64,000 bases of DNA from Liolophura sinensis (lineage: Eukaryota > Mollusca > Polyplacophora > Chitonida > Chitonidae): assembly GCF_032854445.1 (NCBI RefSeq), contig NC_088306.1, positions 4,586,373-4,650,372 on the forward strand, written 5' to 3'. A program made the translations under genes and the position numbers. The notes under the pieces are model-generated. The model was not told where the DNA came from, made no database searches, and worked only from the letters and a program-made list of their open reading frames with translations. Positions 10,090-21,619 of the stretch are shown here, in pieces. Position 1 is the stretch's first letter. Each line of letters starts with the position of its first letter.

Positions 10090-10400
10090 GGCAGTAGACA
10101 TGTTACACGTACAATGTCTTTATTCGAGGATTGAGGGCGTTCAGGTGATCTTTGGTGCACACACCGCACCCTGTATTCGTGCACCACACTGGGATGTGTA
10201 GCTGGTTCTGCTAGAACTGCATCGGGTTGTTATTCCAGGCTTGGTATATGGAGTTGCTGGTTACCTTGGGTAGGCGGTACTTCTCGAACACATCTGTGAA
10301 TTGAGCCCGGAAGGCCTTTCCCTCTCTCACATAAATGTCAGAACGGGTGAGCTGATCTATGTGGGTTTGAACGACATGTAATGGCCGGCCTTGTAAGTGG
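10090..10400 (-). pseudogene. Polinton conserved protein remnant 2
   Basis: The minus frame reads HIDQLTRSDIYVREGKAFRA, FTDVFEKYRLPKVTSNS, IYQAWNNNPMQF, a TAG, then QNQLHIPVWC and NPRIKTLYV. The text is compositionally clean over about 80 codons with one internal stop, so it is coding decay rather than chance. I recall similar text in Polinton-associated proteins but cannot name it; a structural role is inferred only from position. Confidence 0.5.
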
Positions 10401-10627
10401 CCTCTCTATTGAAGCTGAAGGCCTTTATGTTCATTGCTGCAAGGTGTATACACGAAGAAGTACTCGATCTTGGTGAACACGCCTTCAATCTGCTGCAAGA
10501 GCTTGCTCCGATCTTAGGGTTCCCGGAAGGGCCCATAGATGGGGGTTTCAGAGGACTACAAGCTTCCTTCTCTGGTCCTTCATAAGGAGGTCTACGTGCA
10601 TTTGGATTAAAGAGTAATTCAGAGAAT

Positions 10628-11370
10628 GTGCTGGCATCCTCGGCTAGTAGTCACCGTCGCTGTTGTACACTCCTTCGGTCTGTTGCAGTAACGGGCGAAG
10701 GGATGGATATAGGCAAGACAGTGTCTTTCTCCGAACCACAGTACAAACCCCTGCACTCAGGCCATATAACACACCTGACGCTGGTGCTTTTAGACGCATC
10801 CGGTCTGACGATCGATACCAGCTACCTTGGTGCGACAGTACACATCACGCAATAACCACATTGCAATGGTGGACGCAGCCGGCCCTTGCTCTATATGCTT
10901 AGCATTGTCCGACATGGTTGACGTCATCGGGCTCCAGGGTCAGGAAGGTAAAGTCTACGCCTTCCAGCTTTAAGGCGGCCTTTTTATCCGGAAAAAGATT
11001 TCAGCTGGGGGGAAGCAGCCAGAACCTGCCACGTTCGACTCCCTTTAAGATGTCTCACCAGGACCAGGACCGTCTTACCAGGACCCGCGACTTCGATTGG
11101 TTGATTGATGTACATGTGACCCCGAAATCTGCCCAAGGAACCGGACCAGAGGTGAAGAAGGCCATCAACTGCGGCGGGGCTTTCGTGTCCTATACGACGG
11201 ACGCCACCTGTCTAGTGTCTCTTGAAAGAGGTCACTTTACACTAATGCCCATCTTGGAAGCCAGTGTGCGTTTTAACGCCGTCACTGATTTCCCAGCCGT
11301 GACAGAGATTCAGCGTGGGACTTTCATCGTTATAGAGATAGTGTTAGGTGTGGCGGCATCAGTCTCGTAG
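10628..11370 (+). pseudogene. unassigned frames at the Polinton right end
   Basis: The plus frame to 10855 ends GKTVSFSEPQYKPLHSGHIT, HLTLVLLDASGLTID. The strand-rich pattern recalls the C-terminal end of Polinton/adintovirus minor capsid proteins, unproven. A second open frame (10918-11370, 150 codons) has no recognised motif. Short clean stretches also exist on the minus strand here (for example TIAMWLLRDVYCRTKVAG), so the true coding strand is undecided. Confidence 0.35.
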
Positions 11371-11379
11371 AATCCAATC

Positions 11380-11650
11380 TTGCTGACACGGAGTGAAGAC
11401 ACGACGATACAAAGTGAAGAACCGATGATACGAAGCGAAAACACGACGGCACGAAGGGAAGAAACGACGTCAGGAAGTCACGATTCATTGACACGATGTG
11501 AAGAAACGATGACATTAACCGACAACAGGTTGGCAGGAAGTGAAGATACGATGGCACAAAGCGAAGACATGATGGCACGAATGGGAGACATGATGATATG
11601 TACAGAAGATATGATGGCAAGAAACGATGGGACGATCACACGCACTAACG
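11380..11650. repeat. 21-bp minisatellite (unit A)
   Basis: About 12 diverged 21-bp units such as gcaggaagtgaagatacgatg. The same family forms the much larger array at 29490-30830 in unit B. The multiple-of-three length keeps all frames open and yields heptad-like open frames. Confidence 0.85.
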
Positions 11651-11689
11651 GGACAAAGTCATTACACGATGGGGAGGAGCGATGGTACG

Positions 11690-12235
11690 ATGTGGCCTTT
11701 TTGAAACGGAGCTATGATACGATGTGGTCTATTTGTAACAGAGCGATGGCACGAAGCGGCCTTTTTGGAACGGAGCGATGGTACGAAGCGGCCTATTCGG
11801 AACGGAGCATGGTACGATGTGGCTTATTTGAAACGGGGAGATTGTACAATGAAGCCTATTTCGAGCGGAGCGATGGTAAGATGTAGCCTTTTTTGAAATC
11901 GAGAGACGGTACGATGTGGCCTATTTGGAACGGAGATATTGTATGTTGTGGCCTATTTGGAACGTGGAGATAGTACAATGATGCTTATGTAGAACGGAAG
12001 ATGGTACGATGGGGCCTATCTGGAACACAGAGATGGTACGATGTGGCCTGTTTGAAACGGAGAGATGGTACGATGTGGCTTATTTGGAAAGATGGTACGC
12101 TGTAGCCTTTTTGGAACTGAGATGGTACGATATGGCCAGTTTGGAACGGAGAGTAGATACGAAGTCGTCTAATTGGAACGGAGCGATGCTACGGTGTGGT
12201 CTTTTGACAGATCGCACGATATGGCCTAGTTGACC
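11690..12235. repeat. 33-bp minisatellite
   Basis: About 16 diverged units of roughly 33 bp with the core gatggtacgatgtggcc and ggaacggag. No homolog was seen in units B or C. Confidence 0.85.
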
Positions 12236-12990
12236 GTTAACGGGACAGCAGATGCAGTGACCGCCGTTTGTGAGCCATTCCTTAGCCACGTCACACCAGT
12301 CACTTTATTATGGGTGCCTCAAACCTCGTGGGGATCTTTAAGCAATATAAATATATTACGGTACTGAGAGAAAACGTTTACAAGCATATGTGAGAAAATA
12401 AAACAAAACAAAGTTGTCTGCCCTTGTTTACATCTCACGGCAAGTGAAAAAGATTCTGTCTCGCGCAAAGCGTTCCATTTCTCCTCGATCTGGCCTTCAA
12501 AAACCTGTCTCGCATCCATATTTAATGCCGTAATCTGGGAAATTTCATCGTCGTATAGGTCTACTCTCTATATGTGTACTGTGTATAGGTTTACTGTGTT
12601 TAGGTGCACTGTGTACAGGTCTACTGTGTTTAGGATTACTTACAAAAACATCATGCATTCAAATTACATTTACACCAGTAGCATAAGTGAAATGTCCTTG
12701 AGTACGGCGTAAAACACCAATGAAATGAACAGATACATTTATACCAGTAGCTTATGTGAGGAACATTCAACACCATCTACAGTCCAATCTGCGCTCGTAT
12801 CGGGAATGCCTGTTCGCCTCCAGTATTGAGTACACCGTTTTGTCTCTGTGAACACTTAAATCTTCCAGGAAAATATTTCTACCCTCAAAAAAGATCCAAG
12901 CATAAGGCTAAAACTCCGTTGCACAAAGTTTTACGAAAGTGTTCTCTAGTCTGTACGTGCTCTAATGAATGAAAACAATGGTGCATGATT
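12236..12990. other. unannotated intergenic DNA
   Basis: AT-rich sequence with a short imperfect repeat (gtctactgtgtttagg, about 12555-12630) and part of a dispersed repeat tail at 12700-12730. No gene or RNA is seen. Confidence 0.5.
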
Positions 12991-12994
12991 GTAT

Positions 12995-13160
12995 TTGTAT
13001 TTATTTTATTTATTTATTTGTTTAATGTCTTACGCTGTACTCCAGAATATTTCACCCTGGAATATTTTTGTGGGAGGAAATCGGGGCAAAACAAAATTCA
13101 CGACCATCTGTAACTTGCTGGAACAAGTACGGCCAGAGACAAAGTCAGTATGAACTGGAC
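12995..13160 (-). repeat. SINE-like repeat (minus)
   Basis: Tail tttatttgtttaatgtctta then cgctgtactccagaatatttc and a diverged body. The homologous copy in unit C is at 50840-51035, also immediately before a minisatellite. Confidence 0.75.
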
Positions 13161-13179
13161 AAAGCGACCACATTGGTGA

Positions 13180-14260
13180 GAGGCTCCTGAGTGGTTGTAC
13201 TGCAAACTCAGGTGAGATACTCCTGAGTGATTGTATTGTAAACTCAGGTGAGATACTCCTGAGTGATTGTATTGTAACCTCAGGTGAGAAACTCCTGAGT
13301 CCTTGTATTGTAAACTCAGGTGAGATACTCCTGAGTAATTGTATTGAAAACTCAGGTGAGATACCCTTGAGTGATTGTATTATAAACTGGTGAGAGACTC
13401 CTAAGTGACTGTATTGTTAACTCTGGTGAGAGACTCCTGAGTGATTGTATTGCAAACTCAAGTGAGAAACTCCTGAGTCCTTGTATTGTAAACTCCTGAG
13501 TGATCGTATTATAAACTCAGGTGAGAGACTCCTGAATGATTGTATTGTAAACTCAGGTGAGAGACTCCTCATCAGGAATACATACATACATACATATGTC
13601 CTTGAGTATTGTATTGTAAACTCCTGAGTGCTTGTATTATAAACTCAGGTGAGAGACTCCTGAGTGATTGTGTTGTAAACTTAGGTGAGATACTCCTGAG
13701 TGATTGTATTGTAAACTCAGGCGAGATACTCCTGAGTGATTGTGTTATAAACTCGGGTGAGAGATTCCTGAATGATTGTGTTGTAAACTCGGGTGAGATA
13801 CTCCTGAGTGATTGTATTATAAACTCAGGTGAGAGACTCCTGAGTCATTGTATTGTAAACTCCTGGGTGATTGTATTATAAACTCGTTTGAGAGATTCCT
13901 GAATGATTGTATTGTAAACGCAGGTGAGATAGTCCTGAGTGATTGTATTGTTAACTGGGGTGAGAGGCTCCTGAGTGACTGTATTGTAGACTTAGGTGAG
14001 AGTCTTCTAGGTGACTGTATTGTAAACTCAGGTGAGAGTCTCCAGAAAAATTGTAGTGTAAGCTCCGGTGAGAGTCTCCTGAAAGATTGTATTGTAAACT
14101 CTGTTCAGAGGCTCCTGAGTGATTGTATTGCAAACTCAGGTGAGAAACTCCTGAGTGATTGTATTGCAAACTCAGGTGAGCAACTCCTGGGTGATTTTAT
14201 TGTAAACTCAGGTAAGCGAGTCCTGAGTGATTGTATTGTAAACTCAAAGCACATTTGAAG
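13180..14260. repeat. 36-bp minisatellite with CAG-GTGAG units
   Basis: About 29 units, consensus gtgagatactcctgagtgat plus tgtattgtaaactcag. Almost every unit contains ctcaggtgaga, a match to the 5' splice-site consensus CAG-GTGAG. The same family forms 51035-52120 in unit C, with 35- and 36-bp variants. Confidence 0.93.
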
Positions 14261-15845
14261 AGCACACCACATCTCACGTCAGAAAATTTAAAATTGAGAA
14301 AAATCTCTGAAAGTGCATTGTTGCAGATCAGAAAGGGTAAATTATTGAGTAATCATAAAGAAGGCAAATGCTTTGAGTTTACATTTTCAGAACATTATAT
14401 TACAGCAGCTGATTATTGCAGATTTATGTATCTACGATAGATATAGTGTGGTTGGAATTCCCATAGCAAATTAAAGTTACAATTTTAAGATACAAACCTA
14501 AATTTTCTGGAAATTTCAAAAAATGTTTATTTTATGGTTATCGATGGTTTATTTTAGGCCAAAAATGGACAACAAAGGGCAGACAAACCTTTCCGCATGG
14601 TGAAAGAAAAATGTTATGCTTTAATACATACATTCACTCCCGTCTTCCGGTTCGTCCTTGAGAATTTATTGTTTACTTACAGAACACAAAGTTATTAATA
14701 TTACATAAACACTCGACGAGGTAAACAGTGTGTAAAAGGAGACATGTCTAAGGCGTGGAAAGACGACCTGAATTTAGTTAAGCTTGATGCATGTGAGCGA
14801 ACCAACTGGTCAACTAGCAACTTATCCTGTCTCATACTTCTTACAGGGCATGCGTCGCTCTCTATGTTCGCATGCGTCGTTCTCTATGTTCGCTTTATAT
14901 CCCAGTTATCACCAGCAAAATTTGTACAGATACCTTGCAGAATGCCGCGGTCACTGTGGTCATGGTAATGGGGCAGAGAGTGATGTCAAGAAACACAAAA
15001 ACTCTGTCTCAATCTTTATTTTTAAATAATATTATATACTCATGCTTTCTCCTTGTCTAAAAATGAACAACATGGTTTTAAGTAATACGTGAAGCAATTT
15101 TATTGCTGAATGCTGATTAAATTGTTCCAGGCGAGGACACCAGTGGGGAGACTCACACTAAAACAAGCCTTCTTGCGTCGTCAGTAATACCCTAAAAGGA
15201 GACATCATCGTGAAATGGCCGAAGTGTTGTTGAACTTCCGGAACGGTAATACCCGTTATCAAACACTCAGCTTTGCTTTACCCACGTGGATAAGGCCTAA
15301 ACTGGCAAGTGTATACTTATCAATGAGTAACCAATACAGGCTAGCCTTCTATCTTAACACATTAGATGCACACGCCCAGTAGGAGAATAATTTTTTTTAA
15401 ACAAGATATTATAGATAGCCTGCAGGATGACGGTTCGTTGTCATCTCAGTGGAAAGAGCCATTTCAGGGAGATAACTCGTGAGCCTGTGTCATTTTAGGG
15501 TTTGAATAAAACTCGCTAGTCCCGTAAAGCGGGTGTTGTTTCCTGCTGATATTCACATTATCAGGAAATGGAAAGTTTATTCAACGAATTTTTGTAAAAT
15601 TTGTAAAATTTATGTTTGTGGAATGTTTGATCAATAATAAAAGGTTTAGGGATCAACAAATGTTTCAAATTTTGATACATTTATTAATTTTCTTATTTGA
15701 CTTGAGATCAATATTGTATGCTATCAGACGATTTACCACATATATGGCGGCGGTCATATTTGTCGGTAGCACAAAAGGTTAAAAAGGGGCACGTAATTGA
15801 CATTGATAAGTAAAGTGCACGACAGTGACACGTACAATTATTACC

Positions 15846-15947
15846 AGAATTACACATGAACATTCAGCCATACTCAAGTTAGCGGTTCATCCCTCTGTCC
15901 ACAAATATCTGCAGACCCTAAATTATGTTAGAAGCTGAAAAATCTGA
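15846..15947. repeat. 102-bp block identical in all three units (copy A)
   Basis: Identical base for base to 34322-34423 and 55607-55708, while the flanks on both sides differ by substitutions and indels. One frame is open for about 28 codons without an ATG. It could be a conserved noncoding element, a recently converted patch or a dispersed repeat core. Confidence 0.75.
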
Positions 15948-16014
15948 CGACGCTAAAAATTACTCCAACACTGGCAGACACTGCACGTGTGTGACGTTGT
16001 CAATTTGATCGATT

Positions 16015-16215
16015 CATTGGTTGATTTCTTTATTTATTTTGACTGGTGTTTAGCACAGAACTTACTAACTGTCCACGCACAACCGTGCAGCTGTGTGTGT
16101 GTGTGGACGAAATAGAGAGTTCTCGTACAAAACCACGGCAGGTACCTGACAAAACTTCTGACTGGGATGACCATTCCGCCCCACCACCGAGGCCAGGGCT
16201 CGAGGCTGCCACCTT
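16015..16215. repeat. dispersed repeat with (GT)n core
   Basis: Starts tttatttattttgactggtg, has a short gtgtgtgtgtgtg run and ctcgtacaaaaccacg. Duplicated at 34497-34680 and, shortened, at 55790-55930. Confidence 0.65.
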
Positions 16216-16747
16216 AAAGTAAAAGAAAGTTAAGATATGAAGTAAGGTTCATCATTTAGACAACTGAAAACTATGCTTAAAACACTTTTATTTATTTTTT
16301 CAGTTTTTTAAGTGTTGAAAGGCACTCAAATATTTGAATACTATGGTGGGCTTTATGAGCCATACTGACGGTATCTAGGAACTCTGAAGTCATATCGCCG
16401 TTCTTTCCTTCAAAGACATTTTTGGGAGCATTATTTCACTAAAAGGAGCTATCCCATCATTCAGTATCGTGACTGAAGATAGAAAAACTTCTTGTGACGT
16501 AAGAGGTCCTAACCTGTGATACTATGGTCTATAAAGCCCACCTTAGAATTCAAATGTTTGAACGCCTTTAACTCTCTTCACAAAAATGTCAAAAAATAAA
16601 TGAAAGTATATTGATGCATAGTTTTTGGCGGTCTATTTAGTGATGCCTACTTCGACTTTTAGAGGTCATTACCTTTAATTATTTGGAACCCATCAGATCT
16701 TCCGTCTATGATGTACGTTGTTCGTAACCCTGGGTTTCTTAAATACT

Positions 16748-16790
16748 TTTCCGTATTTGTCTCCAACATGTAGAGAAGGAACCTTGTTTG
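16748..16790. repeat. single unit of the 40-bp minisatellite
   Basis: One copy of ttgtctccaacatgtagag plus aaggaacc. Unit B has about two to three copies (35045-35125) and unit C about fourteen (56500-57080), so this represents the least expanded state. Confidence 0.8.
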
Positions 16791-17544
16791 GGGCCAGCTT
16801 TTGTGTCGTTTTGTGACATTTCTGAAGTCCTCATAATAAGGGAAATATAGACATAATCAAGTCGTCAACATTGGCACTGTAAACCTATCATCTCAGTGAA
16901 AAGAGCGTTTTCAGGGAGATAACTCGTGAGTCTGTGTGGTATTCGGCCTTGAATAAACTCCCGCAAACCGATCGGTTTTTGCTGCAAGTGACAGAAATAT
17001 TAATGTTGGCGTCAGATATGCAGTTGCGGTTACCATACCAAATTAAAGATACACGAAGAAACGATTTCTTTATCGAATCATAATCTTGTTGCAAGAAAGG
17101 ACGCTTCAAGCTATCACATCGTGTACCCGCTATTTACCCTGAAAGATGTACACTTATATCCTTGGCCACAACTGTTCGAAGAAACGTATACAGCACTCTT
17201 GTCACGTTAGTCATGTTTGTCACGTTAAATACAAAATCAAATTTGGATAGTAAGTCCAAAACTTCACGAATTGCTGTGACGGCACTGAAGTGGCTCTATT
17301 AGTTAGTAGGCCTATTAACTAAACAACGGAAATAAATGAATTCATCAATATAGTTTTCGATTATTCGTCCAGTTACCATTCGTAACAATACACTCAGACT
17401 TTGAACAGTTCTGAATGCTGGCAAATTCATTTGCAGAGGCAGGTTCAGTCGATCTGTGGAGAAGCCTATCTTGGACTGTATGTGCACGTGCTGGCATTGT
17501 TGTTGTTTCGCTTCGATATTTCTTTTAATAAAAGTCTTGGCAAC

Positions 17545-17735
17545 AAAAGTTTTCACTTTACGCCAATTAGTGTATTTCACTTACACGACGGCGGCGAACA
17601 CTATGCTGAAAGGAAACCGGGCATACCCCGGACGAAACCCAGCTAGCTGCCAGGCATTTCCATTACAACCGGAGAAGAAGCTAGAAGGAGCTGGTCTTTA
17701 CATCACAATGACCGTGAGAGGTTCCCGGATCAACT
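17545..17735 (-). repeat. SINE-like repeat (minus)
   Basis: Contains ttacacgacggcggcgaaca and ggaaaccgggcataccccgg, the head-to-tail reverse of the family seen at 28480. The related copies at 31515-31740 and 52765-52970 are better preserved. Confidence 0.75.
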
Positions 17736-18059
17736 TTATTGACCTTTACATGCTGATTATAGAAGTTAGGTTTCCCCTTTTCGATTGCACATCGAAATTA
17801 GGTATACATACCAGGACTGAAGAGCAGAATTTTCACTCTTCAACGTCTCCAGACAGTGATTTAATTGTTGTAGAATCACGGCTAGCCATTGTAGAGGGCG
17901 CTGCCGGTTCAAGTTTAACGAAGTGAATTTGTTACTAATTGCAAGAATACGGCCAGTAACACAGTAGTTTGTTAGTTTTAACATACAGTTAAAAGACAGT
18001 AAACAAACTAAACCATGTTAAAATTTAACAAGTAGTATTTTCATTGTGGGGTTTAACGT

Positions 18060-18360
18060 TTTACCTTTCAATTTTCAGCCATGTAAAGAATCCTTAGAGT
18101 GCATGTAATATGCCTCATTGTCGCAGGACGGACTTCCACCACTCTTTATCCAGTGCTGCTTCATTCAGATGGCTTACCGAAGGCAACTGACCCACCCCAC
18201 CCGAGCCATTATACGGATACAGGTCAACCAGTCACTGCACTGTCCCTTTTATGCTGAACGCCGAACGAGGAAGTTAGTACCTACAGCTTTAAGGTCTCAC
18301 GTGTGATCCAGGATTGACGAAGGATTTACCGAAGTGGAAGTTCTATGAACTGAGCTCTCG
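18060..18360. repeat. second SINE-like family
   Basis: Contains gcaggacggacttccaccac, gagccattatacggatacag and tgctgaacgccgaacgagg. A full relative is at 60715-61055. It lies within a quasi-palindromic tract (see 18470-18760). Confidence 0.7.
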
Positions 18361-18469
18361 GGGCCGGTAAATAAGTATTTTATTTGAACGTGAACGAATC
18401 CAGACGACAAATCATTATGATTCATTTAAAAAATACGTGAATTGTCCAGTTCTAGGTAGTTAAAATAAT

Positions 18470-18760
18470 TAGCTAACAAACTACTGTGTTGAATTTAACA
18501 AATTTCTTTAATATAGTAATAAACTGTTTTGTTGAAGTAACAAATTACTTTGTATAATTGCTACAAAGCAGTTTATTAATCTGACAAACTAGTTTGTTAA
18601 AAGTTTTCATAGTAGTTTGTTAAATTAAAATATTACATTGTTAAGTGTATTAACAAAGTCAACTTTGTTTAAATTAATTTAACAAAGCACTTTGTTGACA
18701 ACATGGAACAAAATAAAACAAAAGCTTTATTAATGTTAACAAAGTAGTCTTTGCAGTGTA
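18470..18760. repeat. quasi-palindromic AACAAA/TTTGTT array
   Basis: About a dozen imperfect units of roughly 22 bp, each pairing aacaaa with tttgtt around a 3-6 bp centre (for example taacaaagcactttgtt at about 18679). Similar motifs occur at 17945-18035 on the other side of the SINE-like element. Each unit could fold into a short hairpin. Confidence 0.65.
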
Positions 18761-19154
18761 GGTTAATTCCCCGACCTTGTCCATGTGCATTGTTTAATGG
18801 GACTGTATGTTGAACGCGATGACGACACAGCCTTTTGAGTAATTCTAGACTCTTGACATCTAATATTTAAGTTTAAGCATGTACATCAAGAGTCAGAATA
18901 AAACCATTGGGTAAATTGACAAGAGCCATTTGCCTTTGGCTTTTCTCTCTGTGCTGTAGGCTATGTCTAAATCATACCAGTCGTGCCCAATTGCCCATAT
19001 GGCTAATAGGCCTGTACCCCTTTATTGGTTACAAATATGTATGCTCTTTAAACGGAATGTCGAATACCTTGTCGTTGTATATCCACTTGAGGTCCAGTGT
19101 CGGCTTGTCTTTCAAGCGAATGATCCACAAGAAAATATAGAATGGCAAGAAATC

Positions 19155-19410
19155 GACCGACCCATCAACCGACGGACCAACCGATCGACCCACCGACCGA
19201 CACACCAACCGACGGACCAACCGACCGACACACCAACCGACGGGCCAACTGACTGACCCACCAACTGGCCGATCAACTGACCAGCCGACCAACTCACCAA
19301 CCCATCCGCCAATCCACCCACCAGCCGACCAAACCAGCAACCGACCGACCAGTCGACGGAACAGCCGACCAACCCTCCAACCCACCCACCAACCCACCGG
19401 CCGACTGATC
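19155..19410. repeat. (CCAA/CCGA)n microsatellite
   Basis: Imperfect tetranucleotide array of accgacc, accaacc and accgacg blocks, about 255 bp. The Pro/Thr-rich and Val/Gly-rich open frames on both strands are by-products. Confidence 0.9.
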
Positions 19411-20119
19411 CACCTCCGAAAGTAATGGTCGTATTTCCACCAGTTTTTTTTTTCACAGGTCTTATATGACAGGAACTTGTGTTTCCATAATTTTAATACT
19501 TCAATATTTTCAAAGTTAACCAATTCATAAAGTTAAAGTATAATGAAGATGGCAAAATCGTGAACGTTTCTCTAGCCTTAAGAGATATCTAGCCTAGATG
19601 TAAATAGACTCATTATAAAATGAAATAACAACTGTTGTTTTATTGTGCACGAGGCTTTTATCGGTACATCATATCCCAGAATGCAGCTTTGGAATCAATG
19701 CCGTACTTTATTTCGGTCATATCACGGCGGAGTCATTCTGCTTCCAAATGAAAGCGTGAATCAATGCCGTTAAAGTACTCCATATCATGATAAAATAATA
19801 TAGCTCGTTTTGTGTCTTTTGTTTTCTCCATTTTGTTACCCACCCCATCCCCCACCCCCCAAATGAATAAATCAACAAAAGAAAAAAACTGCAAGCATAT
19901 GGGTATAAATTGATAGTGCGAATGCCTACAGGTGGCTTGAGTTGAAAGTATTTCAGTGGAATAATTTTTGTTTTTGTTTCTCTACATGTCAAGCTGTACC
20001 TGTCTAAATAACAAGCTGTACCTGTCTAAATTACAAGATGTATCTGTCAATCTGACTATGTAGTGGATCATTCCCACTGTTTGCACAAATTTAAACGTCG
20101 TTATTCGAGTAGTCGCTGT

Positions 20120-20400
20120 TAAACGACTACGAGTTTTACCAGGATTATTCCCTGTTACACGATTAGGTATAGAGTTTTATCATGGTTATTCCCTGTTACA
20201 CGATTAGGTGTGAAATTTGACCTTGATTATTCCCTGTTACACGATTAGGTCTAGAGTTTTACCATGATTATTCCCTGTTACACGATTAGGTATAGAGTTT
20301 TACCATGGTTATTCCCTGTTACACGATTAGGTGTAAAATTTGACCAGGATCATTCCATGTTTCACGATTAGGTGTGGAATTTGACAATGATTTCACGATT
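20120..20400. repeat. 41-bp minisatellite
   Basis: About seven units with the core attccctgttacacgattag. The unit B counterpart at 38450-38600 has about four. Confidence 0.85.
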
Positions 20401-20659
20401 AGATACATCATGATTAAGTGAAACGGGTGCAAGATTTCCTCGAACACTTGACATGGCTGTTACAAACTTTTACTTTTAAACACTCAGAAGTCTGTTGTTT
20501 GAGTGATAGTAGAATGGATTCTGTTATTATAACATAATAGTCATATTCAACATAACATCCTATTAGTTTCATACAGCTTCTCTGTTGAATTCCCAAAATA
20601 TGTGTGATATATTTGACAGATTGATCTGCTGTAATAATAATATTATCTGCCCGGTTTAC

Positions 20660-20755
20660 TCCCTTCATAATGCTGGCAGCCGTCGTTTAAGTCAAATATT
20701 CTTGAATACGGGGCACATGTCAAACATCAAACAAATAAATAAATCACTCAACAAA
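20660..20755 (+). repeat. SINE-like 3' fragment
   Basis: Only the tail part is present (ctcccttcataatgctggc to ataaataaat). The counterpart in unit B is at 38930-39030. Confidence 0.65.
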
Positions 20756-21619
20756 AACGTTGTCTTAAATTTAACAGATTCTTTTTTTGTTTTTTGTTTT
20801 TTTCAGAGGTAGCTATATGCATACACAAAAACTTGTGCAAACACGTGCTCGGCACCTATAGAACATGTCAAGCATGAAAATAACAAAGATGATAAAAAAT
20901 GCTATTACATGAACTGTAAGACTGTGTTATGTAATATAAAATTGTTATGAATGTAAATGTACCTGCTGGAGGCGTTTCATTAAACTAACCCATTGATGTT
21001 CCTAAGGATTTCAAACTGATGTATGTTTGTTTATAAATTGAATAACTGAGTCCATTTACACTGGATCGTGAAGCGTGGGGAATTAAGTTTTCTGCTCCAG
21101 TAGGCCGCCCTGCTCATATTAGAGTTGTATAGCTCTTTTCTTCATAGATATTACACATAAAATATAAGACTACTGAACGCCATCGTTTTTTACGGTATCA
21201 GCGAAGTCAAAAAGCCAGGCAAATGTATAGCATCTGCCTTAGTTTAGAACTTTTTTACAGTTTCCGTCACAATTTCAATAAACATATCTGCCCACCACTC
21301 CGGGTAAAAACTAGCGAGTATCACGTAAAGTCTAGAATATAAAGACACTCTTCCAGAAGGACATAAAAGTCTTAAACTGATACTTTTACAGCATTTTTTC
21401 CTAACATGAAATGAATTAAAGAAATACCAAAAATATATCTGAGACGGAATTAGATAAAGGTGGATGAATTAATCAGAATTCACTGAAATATTTCACTTGA
21501 AAAATGCTAAACTTAAAGTGAAATGCAGTAATCTTCAACCATTAGGTCACAATAGTAATGGTATATTCTCTTTATATGTAATAAACACACCATCCAACAA
21601 ATGTTTGTCTTAAAGTGAA

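Larger units (their letters stand above)
4050..11390. mobile_element. decayed Polinton/Maverick DNA transposon
   Basis: A GC-rich island in AT-rich surroundings carrying fragments of Polinton hallmark genes: protein-primed polymerase B, SF1 helicase and HNH on the plus strand, and retroviral-type integrase, FtsK/HerA-like packaging ATPase and other Polinton proteins on the minus strand. The two strands' genes converge near 6890. All genes are broken by stops and frameshifts. Intact Polintons are usually about 15-20 kb with terminal inverted repeats; here about 7.3 kb remains and I see no inverted termini, so both ends are probably lost. The element is absent from the matching places in units B and C, so it arrived after duplication or was deleted there. 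Ends are approximate. Confidence 0.85.
14325..17720. repeat. segmental duplication block, unit A
   Basis: Non-coding DNA that aligns by eye with 30845-36110 (unit B) and 52195-56460 (unit C). Examples are ggttcgtccttgagaatt at 14650, 33226 and 54465, and a 102-bp block identical in all three (15846, 34322, 55607). Unit A lacks about 2 kb present in B (31200-33190) and C (52560-54430), joined near 14630. No gene is seen; it carries several copies of a dispersed repeat with agggagataactcgtgag (15470, 16915). Confidence 0.8.

Noticed and set aside
10397-10585. 62-codon plus-strand frame at the Polinton right end
   Set aside because: Its opposite strand and the neighbouring minus text read better as Polinton protein remnants; no motif in the plus frame.
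13180-14260. CRISPR-like direct repeats
   Set aside because: Units are contiguous tandem repeats with no unique spacers and the context is a eukaryotic genome. The same holds for the other arrays.
19029-19523. 164-codon Val/Gly/Arg-rich minus frame
   Set aside because: It crosses the (CCAA/CCGA)n microsatellite and its composition is that of the repeat.
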